Positions 19,486 through 31,088 of a DNA stretch of 52,500 nt are shown piece after piece. The translations under genes were made by a program, and so were the position numbers. The notes beneath the pieces were generated by a model. It searched no databases, was not told where the DNA came from, and saw nothing but the letters and a program-made list of their open reading frames with translations. The stretch comes from Prorocentrum cordatum (taxonomy: Eukaryota; Sar; Dinophyceae; Prorocentrales; Prorocentraceae), in the NCBI GenBank assembly GCA_963575745.1, contig CAUYUJ010003436.1, forward strand, positions 325,001-377,500, given 5' to 3'. Positions within the stretch are counted from its first letter, which is position 1. Each line of letters starts with the position of its first letter.

Positions 19486-20300
19486 AGCTCAGCTTAGCTT
19501 CAGCTTCGTTTTAGCTTAGCATTAGCTTAGCATTAGCTTAGCTTTAGCTTAGCTTTAGCTGTAGCTTAGCTTTAGCTTAGCTCCAGTTTAGCTTTAACTT
19601 AGCTTTAGTTTAGCTTCAGCTTAGTTTCAGCTTAGCTCTAGCTTAGCTTTAGCTTAGCTCTAGCTTAGCTTCAGCTTAGCTTCAGCTTAGTTCCAGCTTA
19701 ACTTTAGCTCTAGCTCTAGCTGTAGCTTAGCTTTAGCTTCGCTTTAGCTGTAGCTTAGCTGTAGCTTAGCTTCAGCTTAGCTCGACCTTAGCTTTAGTTT
19801 AGCTTTAGTTTAGCTTCAGCTTAGTTTCAGCTTAGCTCTAGCTTAGCTTTAGCTTAGCTCTTGCTTAGCTTCAGCTTAGCTCTAGTTTAGCTTTAGCTTA
19901 GCTTTAGCCGAGCTTTAGCTTAGCTTTCGCCTAGCTTTAGCTTAGCTCTAGATTAGCGTTAGCTTAGCTTCTGCTTAGCTCCAGCTCAGCTTTAGCTTAG
20001 CTCTAGCTTAGCTTTAGCTTAGTTTTAGCTTTAGCTTAGCTTCAGCTTAGCTTTAGCTTAGCTTCAGCTTAGCTGTAGGCTTGAGCTTAGCTCTAGCTTA
20101 GCTTCAGCTTAGCTTTAGCTTATCAAGCTTTTAGCTTAGCTTTAGCTGAGCTTTAGCCGAGCTTTAGCTTAGCTTCCGCCTAGTTTTAGCTTAGCTTTAG
20201 CTTAGCTTTAGCTTAGCTTTAGCTTAGCTTTAGCTTAGCTTTAGCTTGGCTTTAGCTTAGCTTTAGCTTAGCTTTATCTTAGCTTTAGCTTAGCTTTACT
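19486..20300 (+). repeat. AGCT-rich short tandem array (TTTAGCTTAGC)
   Basis: About 815 bp of 6- and 12-bp units such as AGCTTTAGCTT, with CAG/CTC/TGT variants, so AGCT recurs every 6-12 bp. It is preceded by GGTTCCCCCAG repeats (19430-19487). The strand is asymmetric (TTAGC on plus). Confidence 0.9.
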
Positions 20301-20980
20301 GTTACTTTTAATCATGCTTTCCTAAGGGCTCCAACTCCTAGGCAGGGTCGCGCTGGGATAACTTTTTGACAGGTGTCAGCAACTAAAGCGCGAGCTGGCA
20401 ACTGAACGAGGAGCACGTGCGTCGTTCGCGTCTCGGGCCAGCTGCCGCCCTGGGTTGCGAAACGCCAGCACTTTTGGCGGCTATAGTCTGGCCCTCAAAC
20501 GAGCCGCTGGGCATGCCAGCGCGGAGGCTTCAATGGTCACTGCGCGTGGCAGCGTGGAGCATGGTGGGTTTTCAAAACCAAAAAAGATTGTCACGAGATG
20601 CGAGCAGAGGGCATGCGTAGCTCAACGGCTGAGTTTTACGCCCCGCTACAAACATTTCGGCGCGACCGCAATGGGCCGCAACAGTTCAGCCGAGGCCCGC
20701 CCCCGTCTGGAGATATTTGCATATGGAGGGGACGCTGCGAACCAAGAGGCGATCGACAATAATAATATACACGCTGGCGTAGTGGATTCAATATGAAGCT
20801 CGCCTGGATCGGATTGCCAATGCGAGACCTTTGCACCAGCATCGCTTTGTGATTTGCAGCTGGTCGCGGGCTCAACGAGGGCTGAGACGCGCGCGAACGC
20901 ACTGCAAGAGTTCGCGTCAATCGGCGCCCCTTCGTGGATTTAGCGGAAAAGGGAATCGACGGGGCACCCGAAGCGGATTA
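20301..20980 (+). other. Low-GC spacer with weak coding-like frame
   Basis: A 113-codon plus frame (20455-20796) is open but has no recognisable domain or codon bias. A tRNA A-box-like TAGCTCAACGG at 20617 has no matching B box. Confidence 0.25.
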
Positions 20981-20982
20981 CG

Positions 20983-22250
20983 TTGAACCAGTCCGGATTG
21001 GATAATGGCCATGACAACCAAGGTTTTACATCCCACGTCGTTTCATCTTTTGATGACGTCATGAATGTCATGGTCCACGCGTGCTGGTGCAATCTGCACC
21101 ACATGCAACTGATATTGAAATCAATGCTGGTTGTGCTGGATGGTGCCAAATGGGATTCCCGTGAACTGCCTACAACATATTTTACGTCGGTGCCCGTCGG
21201 TGTCGGATCTCTGGCGAAACCTTGGCGTTGGCAGAACAATGTTGGACGTGTGCTCAGACTTGCGACTATGCGGGGAACGGGAAGCGCACGTCGTTCTCGG
21301 TAGATTGCCTTGGCGGTGTTTGCGGGCCAGGTGGGGATCAATAGACTGCGCGGAGAATGCGATGATCAAATCAATGAAGTATCTTGGGGCTGTCATGTCA
21401 CAATTTTGGCCGTTGAAGGCGGCGGATGCAGAGCCAGCAAGTGCGAAGACCGCCTGGGCGGGCGAATATGCTGAATGCAGTGTTAACCAACGAAACTACC
21501 GCATTAATGCAACCAAGTGTACCAACGACGTCTTATGGAAACCACTTCTTCTGATTTCGAACGCAGCCAGGAAACCCGTGGTGAATATGTTGTTTGGGTC
21601 CAAAAAATGGGAAACTGAGCGCGGCAACAACGCGGCGAAGAGCGTCTCAGACAATCTAGAGCACATGGGGCCTACGCCCATGAGTATGTTCGTGCGCGCC
21701 AAATCAAATCTGGTTATGGAGTTGGCGCAAATGGTTTCTGATGCGTCTCTATCGGCGATGGCGGGGTCTGGGAGGAAGCCTTGGATATGCTGCCGCCCGT
21801 CCGTCGTCCAGAAGGGGCCATTCTCATTTTGAACTTGATGTTTGTTGCGATTTCTTTGTGGCAACGCAGAGTGATGGGCGCGGTCAACTGCGCGCCGTAT
21901 TTGTTGCTGTGGATGTTGGAATCCCCAAGCGACTGTCACGATCCTCATCGGGGACACATAGCGAATTTACTTATGACGTCCAATGACTGTTGTCGTCGAA
22001 CCTCCCGCTACTCAGATGTTGCGCACAGGGTGAAGCACGTTTTTCAAATGGGCCTCGATGAGGCGCGACGCACAGGAATATGCCCCCTGCGCTGCACAAT
22101 GTTTTACTCACGTGGAGGAGTCGACTCAAGATGGGCACCCGACACGTCGAAGGATTCAGGTCAGTGTTGCAAAGCATGACAAGTCGCGCGCACGATATGG
22201 ATCGAATGCTGGCCACAGCCCGCACGAGCTTGAAACTTGGGAACCATGAT
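20983..22250 (+). pseudogene. Broken protein-coding sequence, unknown family
   Basis: Coding-like plus-strand segments change frame repeatedly. About 20983-21160 carries FDDVMNVMVHACWCNLHHMQ. A second frame (21131-21832) carries AENAMIKSMKYLGAVMSQFW and KPLLLISNAARKPVVNMLFG. From 21781 another frame carries AILILNLMFVAISLWQRRVM. Each ends in a stop while the next frame takes over with no obvious splice signals. I read this as a decayed gene rather than several small genes. No domain is recognised. Confidence 0.35.
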
Positions 22251-22510
22251 ATCACAGTCGACAAGCGTTGCGCGCGGGGCCGGCGCGTTTCTGACCGATT
22301 GGCCGGCGGGGCAGGTGTGGGTCGCTTCGCGCCGCAAGTCGTTGCTGCACTTCGAGCTTGTGCGCGTTTGCCACCATGCCAGGACCTCGGGTCAGAAAAA
22401 AACGGCTGCCGCCCCGCCCCGCCCCCCCCCCCTGCCGGACTCATCCCCCATTCGAAATTAGGCCGAGGTCAAACCATGGGCATTTCCCGAGGTGTGAGAA
22501 CAAAAAAAAC

Positions 22511-23230
22511 ATGGCGGCGACGTGGGGCGCCGACGATGCCCCCGAGCCTCCTGGTCCTGAGGCAGATGTTGCCGTTGCGAATGAGATATTATGTTGGTTT
22601 TCTTCCCAGGCGAAAAAGAAGCGCGCAGCGCGACAGGCGCGCGCATCTGTGGAACAAAATAAAGATATGTTGCGCGAGGCTCGGGCTCTGACAGATCGGC
22701 GCAACGTGGATATCACATGTAAGAGCGCGTCGCTCATAAGAGAAACGCGCGGCCCAAGTGCCTGTGCGTCGTTCGTCCAGTGGGCCGACGCGTTACTACT
22801 CAGAACGAGACCAGTTACAAACGACACGCAAGGGAGAGTCGTCAGCATCGTTGCATTTGCTGTGCCTGTGCCGACTTGCGAACACTGAGAAATTATCATC
22901 GCTATCGTGCCTGTTGCAATGGCTCGTGTGCCCGCCTCCCTACGCGACCATATGCCTCGGTGGCGTTTGAGGGTACTGCGCCGCGCAGAGGCGCAGGAGT
23001 TTGCCGGCCCCCTTGCAGTTGTCGCAGGGCGCCATTGGAGGGCATGCAATTGCACAGTGCGTGATGGAATCGATGGCGAGGGCGAGCATGCAGGCAGGCC
23101 CGTTCTGAAGGGTATTGATCCGCACGTACGCAGCATTTGTATTTCATACTGGCATGCCCAGTGCGCGATGGAATGGTCGAGAGATCCAAACTTCGATTGG
23201 GGTGGCGGCGTTTGTCCGTGTTGCTCATGA
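22511..23230 (+). pseudogene. Possible Cys-rich (zinc-binding) protein, frame-disrupted
   Basis: ATG 22511 (MAATWGADDAPEPPGPEAD) opens a frame ending at TGA 22886. It has a basic helical stretch SSQAKKKRAARQARA. A neighbouring frame (about 22840-22970) contains a Cys cluster, HRCICCACADL then ACCNGSC. The original frame then resumes and ends with WHAQCAMEWSRDPNFDW followed by CPCCS before TGA 23228. Spacing in that last segment loosely resembles the C-terminal half of a RING-type finger (H-x2-C ... CPxC). The assignment is inference; two frame changes suggest a pseudogene or unrecognised introns. Confidence 0.3.
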
Positions 23231-23486
23231 TGCGTCTGTCATTCGGAGCGGCGGCGCCGCTGTCGCTGCGGAGAAAAAAAACACGAGTAAACGCGCCAAC
23301 GCAGACAACGCAAAACAAAATAGCAAAGCACGCAAATCTCACAACAACATCACGCAACCAAAAAACAAACAAGTATCGAATGTGTGCGAGGCGACGGAAA
23401 CAGTTCTGCATGGTTTCGTTGTGAGTTTCTGGCGCGTTGCCTCGAAGATTAATCGGCCGCTCAGGGCGCAATCAGTCAGCGCGTGC

Positions 23487-23760
23487 TTGCCATCTCGTGG
23501 CAAGACGGGGGGGGGTCTCTGGGGGTCGCATCGCCATCCGATGGCAAGCAGTTGGCATGCAACCCAGCTTGCCACGAGATGGCAAGCACGACCCATTGCC
23601 ACCCCGTGGCAAGCAAGGCCCATTGCCACGTGGTGGCAAGCAGCCACGTGATGTTGACGTTGCCACCAGATGGCAGCCGCCCCCCTGATTGCCACAGGAT
23701 GGCAATGGACAGCTTCTGGCCATCGCGCGGCAATGGGCCCAGCTTACCACGGCGCGGCAA
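23487..23760. repeat. Array of nine short dyads (TTGCCA-n5-TGGCAA)
   Basis: Dyads start near 23487, 23531, 23569, 23596, 23623, 23660, 23689, 23717 and 23744. Arms are 6-8 bp, TTGCCA(C) and (G)TGGCAA, with variable 1-5-nt centres. Spacing is mostly 27-29 bp, with a few at 37-44. The last two are degenerate. Sequence between dyads varies (GCACGACCCA, GCAAGGCCCA and others). Confidence 0.8.
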
Positions 23761-23769
23761 TGGGTAGCG

Positions 23770-24190
23770 GATTCGCTCGTCCAGGCCCAGCTTGGGAGCG
23801 CGAACATCGATGGATACACGAGGTCCATTGTCGCTCATCATTCGATTCCAATTTGGTTTACACCGATGTTGTTGAATTTGACACGCGACGAATCCGTTTC
23901 ATTTTTTGGTTTTGTCAGTCCTGCGGCCCTCCTCAACAACGATCGACCAAACAAACATTCGCGAACGCACAAAACAGGATTCCGTGCTGATGTCATGGTC
24001 TGATTGTTTTTCCCCACATGTTTCGTGGGGTTCTGGTTCTCTTCCCTGCCGCGCCGCACCCGCGACACCCACCCACACACACACCTCACTCTTCCCCTCT
24101 TCTTCTTCCTCTCCTCACCCGCGCTCAACGCATGCAACAACATGCGCGGCCAGTACATGAGACACGCGGCTACATACAGCCACACGCACA
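23770..24190. other. Spacer, no gene supported
   Basis: About 400 bp of mixed sequence with no sustained frame, ending in a CA-rich stretch with a (CA)n run at 24185-24210. Confidence 0.35.
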
Positions 24191-24212
24191 CACACACACA
24201 CACACACACTCG

Positions 24213-24483
24213 CAAACACAAGACGCATGTTCACTGCATCACAGGCCGCGCACACATCATACACATACACATGACACACAATATATAAGACGTGCGTGTA
24301 GGATTCGCAGTGCATGGCAAGCGTGGGACCTTCTCGACGCCATAGGGGCAAACACAAGACGCATGTTCACTGTATCAGGTCACGCACACATCATACACAT
24401 ACACATGACACACAATATATAAGACGTGCGTGTCGGATTCGCAGTGCATGGCAAGCGTGGGACTTTCTCGACACCATAGGGGG
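24213..24483 (+). repeat. 136-bp direct duplication leading into the 89-bp satellite
   Basis: Two copies start CAAACACAAGACGCATGTTC at 24213 and 24349. Both end with GGCAAGCGTGGGAC then TTCTCGAC and CATAGGGG, which is the core of the satellite that follows. Confidence 0.85.
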
Positions 24484-26650
24484 TGCGCAGGATGTGGTCT
24501 CTCACCGCTGTCTCTATACGCGCCAGTCGTCCAGGCGCAGCAAGCGTTGCACTTTCTCGACGCCATAGGGGGTGCGCAGGGGGTGGTCTCTCGCCGCGGT
24601 CTCTATACGCGCAAGTCTTCCAGGGACCAACAGGCATGGCATATTCTCGACACCATAGGGGGTACGCAGGGGGTGGTCTCTGACCGCGGTCTCTATACGC
24701 TCCAGTCGTCCAGGCAGAGCAGGCGTGGCACTTTCTCGACACCATAGGGGGTGCGCAAGGGCTGGTCTCTCACCGCGGTCTCTATACGCCCCAGTCGGCC
24801 AGGCACAGCAGGCGTTGCATTTTTTTTATCGACACCGTAGGGGGTGCGCAGGGGGTGGTCTCTCACCGCGGTTTCTATACGCCCTGGTCGTCCAGGCACA
24901 GCAGGCGTGGCACCTTCGCGACACCATAAGGGGTGCGCAAGGGGGTGGTCTCTCACCGCGGTCTCTATACGCCCCGGTCGTCCAGGCATAGCAGGCGTGC
25001 CACTTTCTCGACACCGTAGGGGGTGCGCAGGGGGTGGTTTCTCACCGCGGCCTCTATACGCGCCAGTCTTCCAGGGCACACCAGGCATGACATATTCTTG
25101 ACACCATAGGGGGTGCGCAGGGGGTGGTCTCTCACCGCGGCCTCTATACGCCCCGGTCGTCCAGGCACAGCAGGCGTGGCACTTTCTCGACACCATAGGG
25201 GGTGCGCAGGGGGTGGTTCTCACCGCGGTCTCTATACGCCCCGGTCGTCCAGGCACAGCAGGCGTGGCACTTTCTCGACACCATAGGGGTGCGCAGGGGG
25301 TGGTTTCTCACCGCGGTCTCTATACGCCCCATCTCACAGCGCAGGCGCATACGGCGTCCAGGCACAGCAGGCGTGGCACTTTCTCGACACCATAAGGGGT
25401 GCGCAAGGGCTGGTCTCTCACCGCGGTCTCTATACGCCCCAGTCGTCCAGGCACAGCAGGCGTGGCACTTTCTCGACACCGTAGGGGGTGCGCAGGGGGT
25501 GGTCTCTCACCGCGGTTTCTATACGCCCCGGTCGTCCAGGCACAGCAGGCGTGGCACTTTCTCGACACCATAGGGGGTGCGCAAGGGCTGGTCTCTCACC
25601 GCGGTTCTATACGCCCCGGTCGTCCAGGCACAGCAGGCGTGGCACTTTCTCGACACCATAAGGGGTGCGCAAGGGCTGGTCTCTCACTGCGGTCCCTATA
25701 CGCCCCAGTCGTCCAGGCACAACAGGCGTGCCACTTTCTCGACACCGTAGGGGGTGCGCAGGGGGTGGTTTCTCACCGCGGCCTCTATACGCGCCAATCT
25801 TCCAGGGCACACCAGGCATGGCATATTCTTGACACCGTAGGGGGTGCGCAGGAGGTGGTTACTCACCGCGGTCTCTATACGCCCCGGTCGTCCAGGCACA
25901 GCAGGCGTGGCACTTTCTCGACACCGGGGGGGTGCGCAGGGGGTGGTCTCTCACCGCGGCCTCTATACGCCCCGTCCAGGCACAGGCGTTCTCGACACAA
26001 TAGGGGGTGCGCAGGGGGTGGTTTCTCACCGCGGTCTCTATACGCCCCAGTCGTCCAGGCACGTGGCACTTTCTCGACACCATAAGGGGTGCGCACGGGC
26101 TGGCAGTCGTCCAGGCACAGCAGGCGTGGCACTTTCTTGACACCGTAGGGGGTGCGCAGGGGGTGGTCTTTCACCGCGGTTTCTATACGCCCCGGTCGTC
26201 CAGGCACAGCAGGCGTGGCACTTTCTCGACACCATAGGGGGTGTGCAGGGGGTGGTCTCTGAGGTTTCTATACGCCCCGGTCGTCCAGGCACAGCAGGCG
26301 TGGCACTTTCTCGACACCATAGGGGGTGCGCAGGGGGTGGTCTCTCACCGCGGCCTGTATACGCCCTAGTCGTCCAGGCACAGCAGGCGTGGCACTTCCT
26401 CGACACCATAGGGGGTTGTCCCTCAGCGCGACCGCTATGCGCCTATGTCGCCCCGGGCACAGCATGCGTGGGACAGTCTCGACATTCTACGGGGTGCGCA
26501 GGGGGTGGTCTCTCACCGCGGTCTCTATACGCCCCGGTCGTCCAGGCATACAGTCGTCCAGGCGTAGCAGGCGTGGCAGCTTCTCGACACCATGGGGGGT
26601 GCGAAGGGGGTGGAGTCTACCAGGGCGTAGCGCGCGTCACTTGTTCTTGA
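24449..26650 (+). repeat. ~89-bp satellite array, about 24 units
   Basis: Unit: TCTCTCACCGCGGTCTCTAT, ACGCCCCGGTCGTCCAGGCA, CAGCAGGCGTGGCACTTTCT, CGACACCATAGGGGGTGCGC, AGGGGGTGG. The period is 89 bp. Internal deletions occur near 25975-25995 and 26070-26105. The last units (from 26420) are diverged. Since 89 is not a multiple of three, the apparent frames are not genes. Confidence 0.95.
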
Positions 26651-26684
26651 GGCCACAGGGGTGCGCAAGCAGGGGGGGGCGCCA

Positions 26685-26735
26685 TCATCATCATCATCAT
26701 CATCACCAACATCATCAGCATTATCATCTCCAAGA
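26685..26735. repeat. (ATC)n microsatellite
   Basis: CATCATCATCATCATCATCA followed by imperfect ATC repeats. Confidence 0.85.
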
Positions 26736-26929
26736 ATTGTAGTCACCCTGGCTCATGTCGGCTCAGACCGCGCGATATGTGAACGCGGGCGACTGCTAGT
26801 GACTTTCCGTCAAAGGTACGGCCCCCGTCATGGCGCCCAAATGCGCCATGGCCGCGCTGCCACCGCCGTGCGAGCAGCTCAAGAAATCAATGCTCGAGAT
26901 GGGCGCCGAGGTGAATGAAACGAGCGTGG

Positions 26930-27350
26930 AGGAGTTGGGAGGGGGAGTTGAGAGGAGTGCGGAGGAGTGCAGAAAGATGAGTACAGAAGGAAGTGAGAGG
27001 ATGAGTTGAGAGGGATGCGGAGGAGTTGAGGGAAGTGCGGAGGAATTGAGAGGAGCGCGGAGGAGTTGAGAGGATTGGGTGGGGCGAGGAGGAGGAGGAG
27101 GGCGACGACGACGATGGCCACGAGTGCGGCGACGAGTACGACGAGCACTACGAGCACAACGAGTGGGACGACGACGAGTGCGACGACGAGTGCGACGAGC
27201 ACGACGACGAATGCGAAGACGAGTACGATGGCGAGGTACGACGACGAGTACGATGACGAGTAAGACGATAGAACGGCAACGAGTACGACGACGAGTACGA
27301 CGAGTACGACGAGTACGACGACGAGTGCGACAAGCACGACGACGATTCGC
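26930..27350 (+). repeat. GAGTTGAGAGGA and ACGAGTACGACG minisatellites
   Basis: 26930-27075 holds variants of GCGGAGGAGTTGAGAGGA. 27095-27345 holds CGACGAGTACGACGAGTGCG-type repeats. Confidence 0.85.
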
Positions 27351-27461
27351 GACGAGGGCTTAGAACGCAGGATTGCGCAAGTATGATAATGACAAGCAAA
27401 CGCATAAGATTAAAAATCAGTATGTGGGGTTCCTCGGTAGCGTAATTTGTGAGGTGTCTGA

Positions 27462-30400
27462 ATGATGTTGCCGGCCCCTCGGCCGTCGGCAAAGTTTGGG
27501 CGGCCGTTGCAAAAAAGCGGCGCTGCCGTGGCCATCTCGGTTCAAACCCTGGGAAGGTTGCCCCAGGGGGGCCCCGGGCAGGTTTTCAGCTGCCAGACAG
27601 AGGCTCGGCCGCGCGCCTCTCGGCGGCCACTTGCGTCGGCAACGTCCGCGACCTCTTCGGGCAGCGTCGCCGCGCTTCCGCCGCCGTCGTTTTCCGAGGC
27701 GGAGAAGTACAAAAAACACATGCGAGCACTTCAAGGACTTCGTTGGCCACCGCAGGTCCGACCAATAATGCGCGAAGATCATGGGCGACCTCTGCCTCGA
27801 GGATTCCAAGTCTACCCTTTCGCTCGTCGACTCGCAGCGGGACAAATGGATGGTAGAGCGAGGTCTGGGCAACGAAGACAGGGCCAACAAGGCTGCCGCG
27901 ATGTCTCGCAAGAAGTCAGTGGATCAGATCGGCATGCCGATGAATACTCGGATGCCCCCTTGGACGATCGAGGCCGGAGAAGATGGCCTGGGGGAGATCA
28001 TGCACCGGGGTGCTCTCCTGGAGGGGGTGCACCAAGCTCGGCTCGCAGATACGGACAAGTCTAACAGGCTGGCACAGCTCGCAGCCTACACGCCCATCAG
28101 GGGGTGCCGCAGGTACGACAGGAGGATGCCATTGCACGCGCGCAGGATCCTGGCATTCCTCGGCAACCTCACATATTCGGAGGTGCTGCAAATCACGGTC
28201 ATGGAAATACTCGAGAGCACCGATGAATGTGACGCAGGCTTCCAGCGAAGGCAGGATGCGATGGGATGAAAGATTGGTGGCGGCATGACAACTGCCATGA
28301 TGGGCGGCAAGAGGTGGGAGTACATCAGTGCCCTGTACGTTCGGCGTTGGGATAGCTAGCGACAGTACGAGGTATGCTCGTCGTTCTACCGCAGGTCCAA
28401 TCAATGCATCATCCCCGATGGCTTCTCGAAAGGCGGAGGCTGCACTGTGTGGGAGTACTTCGAGATGCAAATTGCCGGGTTATGTGATGTGCCCCACCGC
28501 ATCTTGAAGCCCAGGCGCAACATCTACCATCTGCTCAACGCGCTCTTCAAGGACCTGCACGCCGAGTACCCCCAGTACGTTGTGCCCGTTGCGATGCTCG
28601 TCATGCCCAGGCTGGAGGCGGCTGGTCGGCACTCCATGTCGGCTGGCCTCGAGCATCCAGCAGTTACGAAGGTCACCGACGAGCACGTCGCCTGCTTGCT
28701 GCAGAACATGGAGACAAGCAGCGCCGTCAAGGTTGCAACCAGCGGTGGCGACGCGGCTGCGCTGGTCGACAAACAGGCGAAGAAGGAAGCGAAGGAGCTC
28801 GTGAAGGATCAGAAGAAGGCCAACAAGGCAAGCATGGCGGCCAAAGCAAAGGCCAAGGCAAAGGGAAAAGCAAAGGCCAGCGCGGAACCCAGCATTCAGA
28901 AAACGAAGATCAAGGCGAAGGTCACAACGGCTTCGGCGAGAGCTATCACTATCGAGGCCATCGAAGACAAGGACAGTGCGGTGTCTTTCCTGACCCATTG
29001 GGATCGCACCAAGGAGTAATTGATGAAGGTCGACGGGGCGCAGCTGAGGAAGCTCGCCGCATTCCAGGAGTTGGCGTTGGCCGCTGCCTTCGGCGTCAAA
29101 GTCACGTCGCGCCCCCCCTGGCCGCGTCGATGACGGGAAAGTCTGCAAGGTGGAAGTCTACCGAGCAGCATCCCTTGCCCCTCGGCCCAGCGACGTCGAC
29201 TTCCAAGAGTGCGAGAAGGTCGATCCCGCCCCCGTGTCGGCGGAGCACTTGCTGGGCGTGGCTCGCGGGGTGCAGGATGACATCAAGCTGCTGATGGCTA
29301 CGTTTCAGGGCGCGCGCTTGGACCAGCCGATGGAGATGTGCGCGGTCGTTGCCGAGTGCATGAGTGCGTCCATGATGCAGCTCATGTCGACGGTGACGGG
29401 CTTGGGTGGGTCTCTGGGGAGCGTGACAAGTGCAAGCGATAGGTTGACGGGCATGATCACCGACGAGGTGAATGCCATAGTCCCCGACAGCGCGATCAAG
29501 GCCATCGCCGACTTCGACGCCATCAGGAAACGCTCTGACTCCCACAAGGAGGTGGCATATATCATTGGCATTACTGTGGGTGGTGTACCGACGGGCCAGG
29601 CGGTCGATCGCTACCGTGATGCCATGTTCTTGCGCTGCGCCGTCTGCCTTGGGGCTCAGAAATTCGCGATCGCAGGCGACGGCGGTGGAGGGCAATCTTA
29701 TCCTGACATCCTCGCGCAGGGCATGAAGAAGCTTGTCCCCGAGCTGCTGGCCATGAACGGCAGATCTTCGATTGCCTCCGATCGTTGATGCGTTCGCAGT
29801 CCATCCGCGACGTCATGGCTACATGGATGTCCAAGGCTCCGGAGCCGGCCGCGAAGTGCGCGAACGTCGACCACAAGGGCTACGTTGACAAACGTGGGAA
29901 GCTCATGAAGCAGCGTAGCTAGCTCTTGCAAGCGAACAGGGTGACCGACGCGTGCCTTTTGATTTCAAACGAGGTTGGGGATTTGGCCACTCTGGACGTC
30001 AAGGACACATTCTTCCCAAATGATCGTAACGATGTGATCCAGAAGTACATGGGGCTCTTGGGTTCTAAGGATAAGGCGTCTGTCGAGGCCGAGCTGATCA
30101 GCCTGGACTTGTGTAAGGCTACAGAGACCTGCCTGAAGAATGAGCTGGCCCCCAAAGAACCGACCCGGTGCCAGGACTTGGTCTGCGCGACGGCGGCGGC
30201 GGAGAGTTCTACCCTCGCTGTTCGCTCGGGCCCGCAGCGGCCCATCTCTGACTGGTGGCTCGGCGTCTTGCAGTCAGAAAAATCAGATGCAGCCGCGGCG
30301 GCAGAGGACGACAAGATGTTCGCCGCCTCGTCCCCGACCTACGTCGCGAAGAACTTGATCGAATCCTTGGAATGCTACTTCAGCTCGCTGGTGGCATCGG

Positions 30401-30920
30401 CCTACATGTCCCAGGACGACCCGCGCGCGATCGTCACAGCTGGCAGCGATGCGAAGCTTCGGACAGATATTCACTACAAGGCATGCCCCTTGCCGCCGCG
30501 TGCTCTGGATCTGTGGGGCAAGGTGATCGACGAGACAACGGCTGCCTCGGCCCCAAGGCGACTCTCATGCCCATCGAGATGGTCGAAGGCGAATTCCCTC
30601 ATGAACTCGTGGGCGACACTGTCGGCTGCGGCTGCCTCGACCTCTACTTGGACGGGAGCAAGGTGTGCAACGCGCGCAGATCCGACTGCTGCATCGGCTG
30701 GCTGATCATACCCGCGAAGGAGCTCTCGGCCGACCTGCAGGAGGCGTTGGCGGCCGACCCCGGCGACGAGGCAGCCCCCCCCGCCGAGCGCGCTAAGCTG
30801 ATCGCCAAGAAGGAGCAGGCGAAGGCCAAGCATACGTTCGCCGCTCACGACGTGCGCTACGCGCGCTTCGGGGCCAAGGCCGCTCTGGGTCATAACCAAC
30901 CCGAAAACCAAGCTACATAG
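27462..30920 (+). pseudogene. Long intronless broken gene, unknown family
   Basis: About 1,150 codons of coding-like plus-strand sequence, broken by stops and frame changes. Frame one (27462-27765, PPPSFSEAEKYKKHMRAL) shifts to another (from 27781, MGDLCLEDSKSTLSLVDSQR). That frame crosses TGA (28267) and TAG (28354) and continues to 29019 with a Lys/Ala-rich KAKAKAKGKAKA segment. It reads on past TAA 29017 to about 29100. A third frame (29110-29788) carries VSAEHLLGVARGVQDDIKLL. Frame one of the second part resumes at about 29775, crosses TAG 29920, and runs to about 30540. A last shift gives LDLYLDGSKVCNARRSDCCI and ends at TAG 30918. Codon bias persists on both sides of each break. No domain is recognised. 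The absence of introns suggests a retroposed copy or a mobile-element gene (inference). Confidence 0.5.
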
Positions 30921-31085
30921 GAGGAGGGAGAGGGGGGGGGGGAGGGGGAGGGGGAGGAGGACGACGATGATAATGAGCAGGACAACCAGGAGCAGAGGGG
31001 GGGATGAAGAGAATGATGGAGAGGAGGACGTGGAAGCCCCCAGGACCACGAGGAAGACGAAAAAAGGAGGAGGAGGACCATGTAG
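30921..31085 (+). repeat. Purine-rich low-complexity tract
   Basis: GGAGGAGGG and GAAGA repeats directly downstream of the broken gene. Confidence 0.8.
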
Positions 31086-31088
31086 GAG

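Noticed and set aside
19486-20300. Telomere-like repeat
   Set aside because: Units are TTTAGCTTAGC variants, not a TTTAGGG-type telomere repeat, and the array is internal.
20612-20690. Possible tRNA (A-box-like TAGCTCAACGG)
   Set aside because: There is no B box, no acceptor-stem pairing and no plausible anticodon arm.
24449-26650. CRISPR-like regular array
   Set aside because: The whole 89-bp unit is repeated with no unique spacers. This is a satellite in a eukaryotic context.
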